A stretch of 64,000 nucleotides of DNA, from positions 62,001 to 126,000 of the forward strand of contig CAVVJO010000003.1 in assembly GCA_963748545.1 (NCBI GenBank), given 5' to 3'. This document shows positions 39,201 through 46,101 of this stretch, in pieces. Position 1 is the first letter of the stretch, and the number at the start of each line of letters is the position of its first letter. The notes below the pieces were generated by a model, which ran no database searches, was not told where the DNA came from, and saw nothing but the letters and a program-made list of their open reading frames with translations. The stretch comes from Roseiarcus sp963748545 (GTDB lineage: Bacteria; Pseudomonadota; Alphaproteobacteria; Rhizobiales; Beijerinckiaceae). The translations under genes were made by a program, and so were the position numbers.

Positions 39201-40200
39201 CGCGCCAACCGGCTCCAACAATCTGATCGTGGGCGGCTCGGGAGCCAACACGATCACGACTGGTTCGTCGGGCTCGAACGTGGTGATCGGCGCCAATGGG
39301 CAGGCGACGTTCACCGCCGCAGGAACACTGGCGGCGATTTCATCAACCAATCCGACCTATGCTTCGAAGAACACGATAAATGTCGCAGGCGCCGGCAACG
39401 CCGTCATCGGCGGCTCCGGTCCGAACGTCATCGGGCTCGTCGGAACCAACAGCACGATCATTGGACCGAACGGGCAAATCAGTTTTGCGGCGTCCGGATC
39501 GGTCACCTCCGCTGCGGTCATTGACCCGACCAACTTCGCGACCAACACGATCACCGTGACCGGGACGGGTAATACGATCTATACGGGTTCCGGATCGAGC
39601 GCGCTCAGCATCACCCCGAGCGCGGGCAACACCGTCATCGGCGACGCCGACGACAACAGCGAGACGGCGGATTTGGCCAGTCAGCAGGGGTCTTCGCCAT
39701 CCGACCCGACGGCTGCGGTCGAAAGCGCGTCCGACGACGAGACGACCGGGCCGGCTGCGGGCCTCGAGCAAATTGCGGCCTACTCGATCGGCGAAATCGC
39801 CGCGGCGTGGCGAACCGTGATGGACGGCGCGTTTGGTTCGGCCGACTCGTCGGGCGAGACCGGTCAAGTCGACAAACCGCTGACGGCGACCGAACTCGTC
39901 ATCAGGGCGATCCGCGACAGCGAAATCGTGGTGAAGGTCGGAAGCGGGTCGGACAGCGTCGACGTCGGGGCAGTCTGGCTGTTCGACGAGATCGAGGGCG
40001 CGCTGACGGCCCGCGACGCCGACTCGCTGAGGATTGTGATCGGCGGGGCTCAGGAGGGGATCCAGGCTGACGGGCATTCCGTCGCCCATCAAGGATCCGC
40101 AGCCGTCCACGCCGACCCTGTGGATGGCGGCGGCTCGTCCTGGCTTGGGGGCTTGACGCGCTTGGGACGGGACGCTGTGAAGGCGTGGCTTCATAGCTGA
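6223..40200 (+). CDS. giant LEPR-XLL / LktA-like filamentous adhesin, about 11,322 residues, nine apparent +1 shifts
   Basis: One gene is read in consecutive frames with no stop codon except where the frame shifts, near 10412, 11320, 11843, 16897, about 21754, 32068, 33611, 36149 and 38589. Each shift is one extra base. Removing nine bases leaves 33,969 nt, exactly 11,323 codons including the stop. The N-terminus carries the LEPR-XLL signature (DPLEPRLLLNAD, residues about 55-66). Next come thousands of residues of alternating VSVAVGG-type and ATADITGST-type repeats, as in LktA-family filamentous adhesins, interspersed with Y-x-Y-x-G modules. A filamentous-haemagglutinin-like part spans about 25-33 kb. 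Glycine/asparagine-rich RTX-like repeats fill 33.7-39.6 kb, followed by an acidic tail. The GTG start at 6223 is uncertain; ATG at 6334 or 6349 would put the signature close to the N-terminus, as is usual. It is probably exported and surface-bound. It is treated as intact because eight of the nine shifts sit on GANTC-derived sites. Confidence 0.85.
6391..6411 (+). other. LEPR-XLL signature of the giant adhesin
   Basis: This stretch encodes LEPRLLL, flanked by FDP and NAD. The motif marks the N-terminus of very large repetitive surface proteins in several phyla and is thought to be a sorting or export signal, though its mechanism is not established. About 40 basic and hydrophobic residues precede it if the GTG start is used. 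Confidence 0.85.
10410..10415 (+). other. apparent +1 shift site 1 (GAAATC, expected GAATC)
   Basis: Removing one A restores the giant adhesin through ADFQNLLNSTVDTIAGG. Confidence 0.8.
11318..11323 (+). other. apparent +1 shift site 2 (GAACTC, expected GACTC)
   Basis: Removing one A restores TATDSSVVTTAAGG in the giant adhesin. Confidence 0.8.
11841..11846 (+). other. apparent +1 shift site 3 (GAACTC, expected GACTC)
   Basis: Removing one A restores ATNKIDSETEAYIG in the giant adhesin. Confidence 0.8.
16894..16899 (+). other. apparent +1 shift site 4 (GACTTC, expected GACTC)
   Basis: Removing one T restores ETQDSNAPITLFANVIGG in the giant adhesin. Confidence 0.8.
21742..21762 (+). other. 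apparent +1 shift site 5, not at GANTC
   Basis: The giant adhesin passes from frame SAPSGQGQV to frame QATVVNSSV. The exact extra base cannot be fixed. The spot contains GGTCGC-AA-GCGACC, a perfect 6-bp inverted repeat. Confidence 0.65.
22861..24550 (+). repeat. long internal duplication of about 250 residues in the giant adhesin
   Basis: Two units begin with very similar text, TITSNVDAYVENAD (from 22861) and TISDTVDAYVSDAN (from 23611). They continue in parallel through SLSGGAAAISVAGGGANATN / ALSGGAAAFAVSGGGAEATN and FSGGSITA to the phrases ENFIGY / RNFIGG. The second copy is lengthened by one Y-x-Y-x-G module. A third, more diverged copy starts near 24551. Confidence 0.7.
25100..33600 (+). 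other. filamentous-haemagglutinin-like central region of the giant adhesin
   Basis: The composition changes from uniform LktA-like repeats to irregular beta-helical text with phrases typical of haemagglutinin repeats, such as GSINVTAPLIDVG, ITAEYVNINGNIQAG and GGNVSLNSGGGIGSSS. This part contains more aromatic residues and glutamine and has few clear tandem units. It carries one frame shift, at 32066-32071. Confidence 0.55.
32066..32071 (+). other. apparent +1 shift site 6 (GAATTC, expected GATTC or GAATC)
   Basis: Removing one base restores VDVTGILVAVAQDNIDID in the giant adhesin. Confidence 0.8.
33608..33613 (+). other. apparent +1 shift site 7 (GATTTC, expected GATTC)
   Basis: Removing one T restores AIVDSNESPVDVNPQG in the giant adhesin. 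Confidence 0.8.
36146..36151 (+). other. apparent +1 shift site 8 (GAGTTC, expected GAGTC)
   Basis: Removing one T restores GGAGIESITTTSDNVIIG in the RTX-like repeats. Confidence 0.8.
38586..38591 (+). other. apparent +1 shift site 9 (GAGTTC, expected GAGTC)
   Basis: Removing one T restores SALESIDPANAGNNTIAG, a phrase repeated nearby as SIDPANAG, which makes this correction especially secure. Confidence 0.88.
39651..40197 (+). other. acidic C-terminal tail of the giant adhesin
   Basis: About 180 residues without glycine repeats begin with an acidic, serine-rich linker (DADDNSETADLASQQG). A predicted helical and mixed segment follows (AAYSIGEIAAAWRTVMDGAF, then LVIRAIRDSEIVVKVG), and the protein ends in KAWLHS. 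It sits where type I secretion substrates carry an export signal, but no canonical signal can be proven. The family is not recognised. Confidence 0.45.
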
Positions 40201-40312
40201 AGCCCACCCGTGAGAGCGGCTACGACGCGCCGCTTCAGCGTCCGTGGACGGCGTGTGCGCCGTAGCAATGGCCAAGGCTTGGAAGGAGGCCCCTTCCTGG
40301 GAGTGTTCGTGC

Positions 40313-40912
40313 ATGAAAGGAGGGGCCTTCGTCGTCGGCCTCGCTGGCGTACCGGGCGCGGGCAAGAGCACCCTGGCCAGGGCGCTTGCCCAAAGGTGGT
40401 CCGTTGGGGTGGTTCAGTATGACCAGTTCCAAACCCTGACGCGGATGTCCCACCAGGAGAAAATCGACTGGTTTCGCCGCGGCGCGGACCCCAACGAAAT
40501 GGCGCTCTCCGAACTCTTGCAGGAGTTGGCCACGCGCACGCGCTGGGACAAGGCGACGCCGGTCCGACCGGCGATACTGTTCGAGACGCCCTACGGGCGG
40601 TTGCACAGGGCGACCGGCGCCTATATCGATTTTCTGGTGTGGGTGGATACGCCGTTTGATCTTGCGGTCTGTCGAGCGATGCAAGCGTCGCTCGACCTCC
40701 TTCAGCGACAATCGCCTCCGCCTCCGCCCCAAGCCCTGGTCCAGTGGCAACGAAACTATCTGTCTAATTATCCGGTCGTGCGGGATATGTATCTCGCGCA
40801 TCGGGCTGGCGCTGTCGCTGACGCGCAACTCGTGGTCGACGGCGCCCTTCCGACTGCGGAGCTGGCCAATCTCGTTCAGCGCGCCCTCGACGCTCGTCCC
40901 CCTGTGGCGTGA
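40313..40912 (+). CDS. small P-loop kinase / AAA-type ATPase (uridine-kinase-like fold)
   Basis: The protein has about 199 residues. A Walker A motif (GVPGAGKST) lies at residues 12-20, right after the first strand. Later phrases such as RPAILFETPYGR and YIDFLVWVDTPFDLAVCR, and a C-terminal LVVDGALPTAELA, fit a nucleoside or small-molecule kinase-like P-loop protein. The substrate is unknown. The start is ambiguous. ATG 40313 has GGGAG 9 nt upstream and places the P-loop at the usual distance; ATG 40268 and ATG 40244 are in frame. It lies 112 nt after the giant adhesin and is convergent with the export operon. Its position suggests a link to one of the two, which is unproven. Confidence 0.7.
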   Translation: MKGGAFVVGLAGVPGAGKSTLARALAQRWSVGVVQYDQFQTLTRMSHQEKIDWFRRGADPNEMALSELLQELATRTRWDKATPVRPAILFETPYGRLHRATGAYIDFLVWVDTPFDLAVCRAMQASLDLLQRQSPPPPPQALVQWQRNYLSNYPVVRDMYLAHRAGAVADAQLVVDGALPTAELANLVQRALDARPPVA

Positions 40913-40993
40913 CGAGGCAGGCGCCGAGACCCCGCCTCCACCCACCCAGGCGCGTTGGAGCGTGGGCGTGTGGGCGACCCGCTCAACCGATGG

Positions 40994-41902
40994 TCAAGGC
41001 TTGTTCTGGTCAGCTGGGATATCCGCCGCGGCGCCGTCCAGATCGCGCACGGCGAACGTGACGCGGCAGCGAAGCCCGGCGGGAACCGAGCCGTCGGCGT
41101 TGGGCAGCTTCAGCCGTACGCCAAACGTGCCGCTCGCCGCATCGAAAACCTGATCGACGACGGTCACTTCGGCGTCGCGATCGCCCCCAACCGGATCGTT
41201 CGGATGCACGTTGGCTTTGTCGCCGACTTTCACCTGGCCATAATAACGCACGGGAAGATACGCCTCGACATTCAGAGGATCGATCCGCGCGACCGTCATA
41301 ATGTTGGATTCCGGATTGACGTATTCGCCCGGACCGAGCGTTCGCTGGGTGACGACGCCGTCGATAGGACTCCGAATTGTCCGCTGCTCGAGCATCGCCT
41401 GGGAGCGGCGCAGTTCGATCTCCGCCATTCGCTTGTTGAGCATCGCCAGCGCGAGTTCCTGCTTGGCGACGTGGTAGTCGGCCTGAGCGTTCTCCACATC
41501 CTGGGAGCTTGCGACATGCGACTCCTGCAAACCTTGCTTGCGGGTCATCACTCCGCTCTTCTGCGCGAGGATCGCCTCCTTGGCTTCGATCTCCGCCGTG
41601 CTCTCGGCGCGCGCCTGATTGTAGGCGACCGCCGCCTGCTCGACCGCGGACTCGAGGTGCGCGATGATCTGTCCGCGCTTGACCGCGTCTCCGCGATCCG
41701 CCTGGACGTCGGCGAGAATGCTGGCGACGGGGCTTCCGAGCTTGACCGTCAGCGACGGCTCGAGCACGCAATCGAATGTCGCCGCATGCGAAGGGGCGAT
41801 CCCGGCAAGAGCCGTGGCGAAACCGAACGCGATGATCCCTATCGGGCGCAACCGAAACCGGTCGTGAAGGTCGAGGCGAAAGGAACCGTTCGTGGACTTC
41901 AT
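40994..41902 (-). CDS. HlyD-family periplasmic adaptor (membrane fusion protein)
   Basis: The 302-residue protein has an N-terminal signal peptide (hydrophobic segment GIIAFGFATALAG, likely cleavage after SHA near residue 40). A barrel-sandwich half follows (SPVASILADVQADRGDAVKRGQ). A long alpha-helical hairpin includes AEIEAKEAILAQKSGVMTRK. The second half-motif is RTIRSPIDGVVTQRTLGPGE. This is the layout of RND/ABC-type periplasmic adaptor subunits. It is the last gene of the minus-strand operon, 52 nt after the SecA-like gene. No inner-membrane pump or TolC-like channel is encoded nearby, so its partner must be elsewhere or be one of the other operon proteins. Confidence 0.85.
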   Translation of the reverse strand: MKSTNGSFRLDLHDRFRLRPIGIIAFGFATALAGIAPSHAATFDCVLEPSLTVKLGSPVASILADVQADRGDAVKRGQIIAHLESAVEQAAVAYNQARAESTAEIEAKEAILAQKSGVMTRKQGLQESHVASSQDVENAQADYHVAKQELALAMLNKRMAEIELRRSQAMLEQRTIRSPIDGVVTQRTLGPGEYVNPESNIMTVARIDPLNVEAYLPVRYYGQVKVGDKANVHPNDPVGGDRDAEVTVVDQVFDAASGTFGVRLKLPNADGSVPAGLRCRVTFAVRDLDGAAADIPADQNKP

Positions 41903-41954
41903 GGCTGCCTTCTTGGAGCGCGTGAGCGCGACTTTCGTCGTCCGGGGCTTTTCC

Positions 41955-43956
41955 TCATTCGGACTTGCCCGTGAACGCCAGCGTCTTCATCTGCCACTGA
42001 TCGGTCCGCAAGAGCTGTTCGCGCATGCGCGCATGCAGGCGCTCGGCGCGACGCTGAGCATAGTCGGACATGGCCTGCCCGACCCAATTTCCCAGGGCGG
42101 CGCGCGCGAGCTTGGCGAGCTTCGATAGCGCGACGTTGGATTCGCTGTCCATCAGCGGGTCCTCCAGGGACAGGATCGCCTGGAAGGCGCCGGGCTCGCC
42201 CTGCCTGCCGCTGCGGCCGGCGAGCTGGAGGTCGATGCGGCGGGCGTCGTGACGCTCAGTCATGATGACCTGAAGGCCGCCGAGCTCGACGACGTCCTCG
42301 CCGAGCTGAATGTCGGTGCCGCGGCCCGCCATGTTGGTCGCAACCGTAATGCGTCCGCGCTGCCCCGCTTCAGCCACGATTTCCGCTTCGTGGCTGTCCT
42401 GGAGGGCGTTGAGCACCCTATGCGGGAGCCCTGCGCTATAAAGCGCAGCGCTGGCGCGGGCGGAACTTGAGATGGTTCGGGTGCCGATCAGCACCGGAAG
42501 GCCGCGTTCGTGCAGGTCCTTCACGCGCTCGACAATCGCCTTCCATTTGATCTCGTCGGTTGCGACGACGATATCCGGCATGTGGATCCTTCTGACCGGC
42601 TTGGCCGTCGGGATTGCGACGACCGGCAGGCGATAGACTCGCCACAGTTCGCGCGCCACTGGCTGTAACGTTCCGCTCATGCCGGCGAGCCGACGGTAGC
42701 GGCGAAAGAAGCGCTGGTAGGTCATGCGCGCGACGGTGCTGCGCCGGGCCGACAGCGCGCAACCCTCCTTGTACTCGATCAGCTGGTGCAGGCCGTCGCC
42801 CCAAAAGCGGTCGGACATGATGCGGCCGGTATACTCGTCGACAATCTGCACCTTCCCTTCGGAAACGACATATTCCTTGTCCTTGCGAAACAGATGGATC
42901 GCCGTCAGCGCCTGTCTCGCCAGCTCCTCCCGAGCCACGACTTCCGCGAAAGTGGCGCGAGAAGGCGCCGGCGAAGGCGGCTACACGCTCTTGTCCGAGC
43001 GGCGTCAGATAGACCCTTCGCTCTTCGCTCGCCACCACGTATTCCATTTCCGGCTTCATGCTCTGTGCGAGCGCGAGCGCCTCGGCGACGGTCGAGCGAT
43101 CGAGCGCGGACTCGTCCTGACCGGAGATGATCAAGGGGGTGCGGGCCTCATCGACCAGCACGCTGTCGGCCTCGTCCACCAGGGCGAAGTGCAGCCCGCG
43201 CATCCGCAGTCGGTGTGTGCGCGGCGACGCGGAATGGAGCGCCTCCAGCTTCAGCGCGAGGTCGCCGGCCGACTGGCCAAGCTCCATCCGATCGCGCAAG
43301 TAATCGAAGGCGATCTCCTTGTTGGTGCAATAGACCACATCGCAGGCGTAAGCGGCCCGACGCTCCTCGCCGTTCTGTCCGCTCACGACCACGCCCACGC
43401 TCAAGCCGAGGCGCTCGTAGACCGGCCTCATCAGCCCCGCGTCCCGTTGTGCGAGGTAGTCGTTCACGGTGACGACGTGGATCGGAACGCCCGCCAACCC
43501 GGCAGTCCCGGCGACGAGGTTGGCGGTCAGGGTCTTGCCTTCGCCGGTCGCCATCTCCGCCAGCATGCCTTTGATCATCGCAAAGCCGCCGAGCAGCTGC
43601 ACATCGAAATGGCGCTTGCCGAGCGTGCGGCTCGACAATTCGCGGATCAGCGCGAAGGAGCGCCCGGTCAAGGCGTCAGGGAAATCGTCTTCGCGCCTGA
43701 ACGCAGACGCGAGCGATCGCGCGGCGGTCGCGAGTTCGTCGTTGGACGTCGCCGAGAACTCGGCGGCGTGCTGCTCGACAAGCGGCAAGATGCGGCGCAA
43801 GCCGCCCGCGCGCGGCCGCGACGTGGCCGCGACGTAGGCCGCTTCGATAGCGACCGTCGTCCTGTCGAAAGCGTTCTCGCGGCGCTCCGCCTTCTCCGGA
43901 TGGTACCGAAGCTGGGGCAGGGCGCTCGCCCGCCGCGCGCTCGCGATCTCAGGCAC
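41955..43956 (-). CDS. SecA-like translocase ATPase, short form (about 666 residues), one apparent +1 shift
   Basis: The SecA hallmarks are present: MATGEGKT (Walker A, about residues 135-142), VTVNDYLAQRDA, VDEADSVLVDEARTPLIISG (DEAD box near 261), IVDEYTGRIM, TNMAGRGTDIQLG and RRIDLQLAGRSGRQGEPG. Canonical SecA has about 900 residues. This protein ends soon after the motor core and lacks the long C-terminal region and zinc-binding tail. The frame breaks at 42939-42944 (GACTTC on the plus strand). Removing one T gives GACTC and a continuous protein through RHFRGVVAREELARQAL. The GTG start at 43956 overlaps the stop of the upstream M50 gene, which implies translational coupling. It is probably an accessory, substrate-specific SecA rather than the housekeeping one. 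Confidence 0.82.
42939..42944 (-). other. apparent +1 shift site 10 in the SecA-like gene (GAAGTC on the coding strand, expected GAGTC)
   Basis: Removing one base joins the N-terminal motor half to VVAREELARQALTAIHLF, the expected SecA continuation. Confidence 0.82.
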
Positions 43957-46096
43957 GGAACTGGCCCAGAAAGAACTGACGCCCGGACCGCAGCAGGCGC
44001 CATGCCAGCGCCTGTTCGCCGTAGAAGAAGCGGACGTGCGCTCGCAATCCGAGGTAACGGATTTGCGTCGGCTCCACCGGTTCGACTTCGACCAGGAAGT
44101 AGGGGAAGAGCGCCTCGGGTTTTTGGCCGTGCGAAGGGTCGAGCGCGATTTCGCCGCCCCCGCGGGTGGTGAGGGCAAGGCTCGGCACGTCCTGCTGAGC
44201 CGCGGGCGTCTCCCGCCGAATGCGGGCGGCGATGGGATGATCGATGTCGTCGGCGAGGCGAACCTGGACGGTCGTCGTGCCTCGGTCGATCAGATCGATC
44301 TCGGACTGCGGGACAAGCACCTGGATGACAGGGTCGTCGGCCGCGATGACATAACCGAGAAGCTCGCCGCGCTTGGCGTAACGGCCGGGAAGATCCTCGG
44401 GCCGCGCCACCAGGAATCGTCCGCCGTGGTCTGCTGAAACCAACAGATCCTGCTGGCGTTCGCGGTAGGTCGCGAGCTTGCTGGTCAGGTGCTGAATCTC
44501 GTCCTCGAACATTTCGGCCTGGACCCGGTCGACGCCCTTCACCGCCTCGAGCCGATTGCGCGTCTCCTCGAGCTGCGCTTCGATGATCGAGATCTGCGCG
44601 TCGAGCGTTGGATCCGCCATGGACACGAGCGGCTGTCGCGCGACGACAGGGGCGCCCGACTGGGCGTCGATCGTCTGCACGAAGCCGGACGCCTTGGCGC
44701 GGAGTTCTGCGCGGTTCGGGAACACGACGACGCCGTCAGCCAGGGTGGCGTAGGGGAGGGGCAGGAGGAACAACACGGCCAGCGCTGCGGCCGTCAGCCC
44801 GCCGACAATCGCGATCGCCCGCCTTCGCCGCCCCGCAAGACGCGGGCTCGTGGCCAGGAACTTCAGCCCACGGTACAGAGGCAGGAGCGCGATCGCCGCG
44901 ACCGACCAGAGCGCGATGGCGAAGCCGACGAACATGAACCGGGTCGCGAGAAATATCGCAATGCCGAAGGACACCAGCATGCGGTAGACGAACGACGCGC
45001 AGGCGTAGAACAGAAACCAGGCGGCTTCGCCCTTTCCGGTCACGGGGCTGTCGATGTCCTCGACTTTGAAGAGGCCCTTCTGAATCAGGTAGAGCACATA
45101 CCGATTGGCCCGACTGCCAAGGTTGGGGATCTCGATCAGATCCGAGAAAATGTAATAGCCGTCGAAGCGCAGCAACGGATTGCCGTTGAACAGAATCGTG
45201 GACACGCCGCCGACCAGCATGACGTTGAATGCGATCGACCGGCCAAGGCCAGGCGCGCCGTACAGCCAGACGAACATGGCGATTGCGGCCAGCGCCGTCT
45301 CGACCAGGATGCCTGCAGCGCCGACGATGATGCGCCGGCGCTTCTCTCTGAAGGCTGCCGAGGCCGAGGCGTCCACATAGAGGATGGGGACGAACACAAG
45401 CAGCATGACGCCGATCTCGTGAACCTCGCCGCCCCACACTCTCGTCGCGTAGGCGTGCCCGAGCTCGTGCAGACTCTTGATCACCGGGTAGACGCACATG
45501 ATCAGAGCGACGTTCTCGGTTGCGAGCACCCGATCCGAGATGTCCGCGGTCAGCTCGGACCAGTGCAGAACCGCAAGCGTCAGCGCCGATCCGACGAGTG
45601 CGAGCCAGAGAAGAAAACCGACGACGCTGAACAGCGGGCGAACCAGGGGCAAGGTGGCCTGAAGCAGACGATCGGGATCAAATAGCGGAACGCGCACGGC
45701 GACTGGATTGCGCAACTGCTGCATGAAGCGCCGGCGGTCGGACTGCGTGGCGCGCTCGGCCATCTCGTCAAAGTCGGGCGGCAGCTCGCCCTGCAGGAGA
45801 TCGGCCGAGTGAAGCTGGGCGAGAAGCTGGATCGTATCGTCTTGGGTGGGAGGGTCCTCGGGAGACCGCCGCGCCGCCGCCTCCCAGATTTCGCGCACCG
45901 TTCGCTTGCCGTCCATCAGGCACAACATGAGATTTGCAATCGGAGACAGCCGATGAAACTGGCCGCTCTGATGATCCTGGAGGATGTACCAGGTTCCTCC
46001 GCGCAAGACCTGGCGATGGGTGTCGGTATGCGCGCGCAGCCGAGGCTTGAGGTCCGCCACACGATACCAGGACGAGCTGAATAAGGATTTGCTCAT
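43949..46096 (-). CDS. PqqD-like / M50 site-2-protease-like / HlyD fusion membrane protein
   Basis: The 715-residue protein has three parts. Residues about 1-115 resemble a PqqD-type winged-helix domain (GQFHRLSPIANLMLCLMDGKRTV). The middle is polytopic and carries HELGH at 210-214 and NGNPLLRFDGYY, the zinc ligands of the M50 peptidases called putative peptide zinc metalloproteases. After a hydrophobic segment the C-terminal third is HlyD-like (AELRAKASGFVQTIDAQSG, a coiled hairpin, then a second barrel half). The ATG at 46096 lies 5 nt after the stop of the upstream gene; a longer in-frame extension would overlap that gene and is not needed. All visible metal ligands are kept, so it may be an active intramembrane protease or an export component coupled to the adaptor proteins. 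Confidence 0.85.
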   Translation of the reverse strand: MSKSLFSSSWYRVADLKPRLRAHTDTHRQVLRGGTWYILQDHQSGQFHRLSPIANLMLCLMDGKRTVREIWEAAARRSPEDPPTQDDTIQLLAQLHSADLLQGELPPDFDEMAERATQSDRRRFMQQLRNPVAVRVPLFDPDRLLQATLPLVRPLFSVVGFLLWLALVGSALTLAVLHWSELTADISDRVLATENVALIMCVYPVIKSLHELGHAYATRVWGGEVHEIGVMLLVFVPILYVDASASAAFREKRRRIIVGAAGILVETALAAIAMFVWLYGAPGLGRSIAFNVMLVGGVSTILFNGNPLLRFDGYYIFSDLIEIPNLGSRANRYVLYLIQKGLFKVEDIDSPVTGKGEAAWFLFYACASFVYRMLVSFGIAIFLATRFMFVGFAIALWSVAAIALLPLYRGLKFLATSPRLAGRRRRAIAIVGGLTAAALAVLFLLPLPYATLADGVVVFPNRAELRAKASGFVQTIDAQSGAPVVARQPLVSMADPTLDAQISIIEAQLEETRNRLEAVKGVDRVQAEMFEDEIQHLTSKLATYRERQQDLLVSADHGGRFLVARPEDLPGRYAKRGELLGYVIAADDPVIQVLVPQSEIDLIDRGTTTVQVRLADDIDHPIAARIRRETPAAQQDVPSLALTTRGGGEIALDPSHGQKPEALFPYFLVEVEPVEPTQIRYLGLRAHVRFFYGEQALAWRLLRSGRQFFLGQFRA

Positions 46097-46101
46097 GCGT
46101 C

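Larger units (their letters stand above)
33680..39650 (+). repeat. RTX-like glycine/asparagine-rich repeats of the giant adhesin
   Basis: Dozens of short units follow the pattern G-G-S-G-S-N-T-I, then T-V/L-G-G-S-N-N-T-I-I-G-A-N/D-G-x-A-x-F, with recurring spacers such as SIDPANAG. They resemble haemolysin-type calcium-binding nonapeptides (GGxGxDxUx), but asparagine commonly replaces the calcium-binding aspartate. Three frame shifts fall at or inside this block (33608-33613, 36146-36151, 38586-38591). Confidence 0.7.

Noticed and set aside
33680..39650. Possible CRISPR array or satellite DNA because of regularly repeated short phrases
   Set aside because: The repeats keep codon phase and encode GGSGSNTI-type protein units; spacers are not unique non-coding segments.
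6223..40200. Reading the adhesin as a pseudogene or as ten separate genes
   Set aside because: All breaks are one-base insertions of the same direction. Long stretches on both sides lack other stops, and eight of nine sit on one methylation motif, so intact status is more likely.
40955..41974. Plus-strand frame of 339 codons over the adaptor gene
   Set aside because: Antisense shadow of a clear HlyD-family protein with signal peptide on the minus strand.
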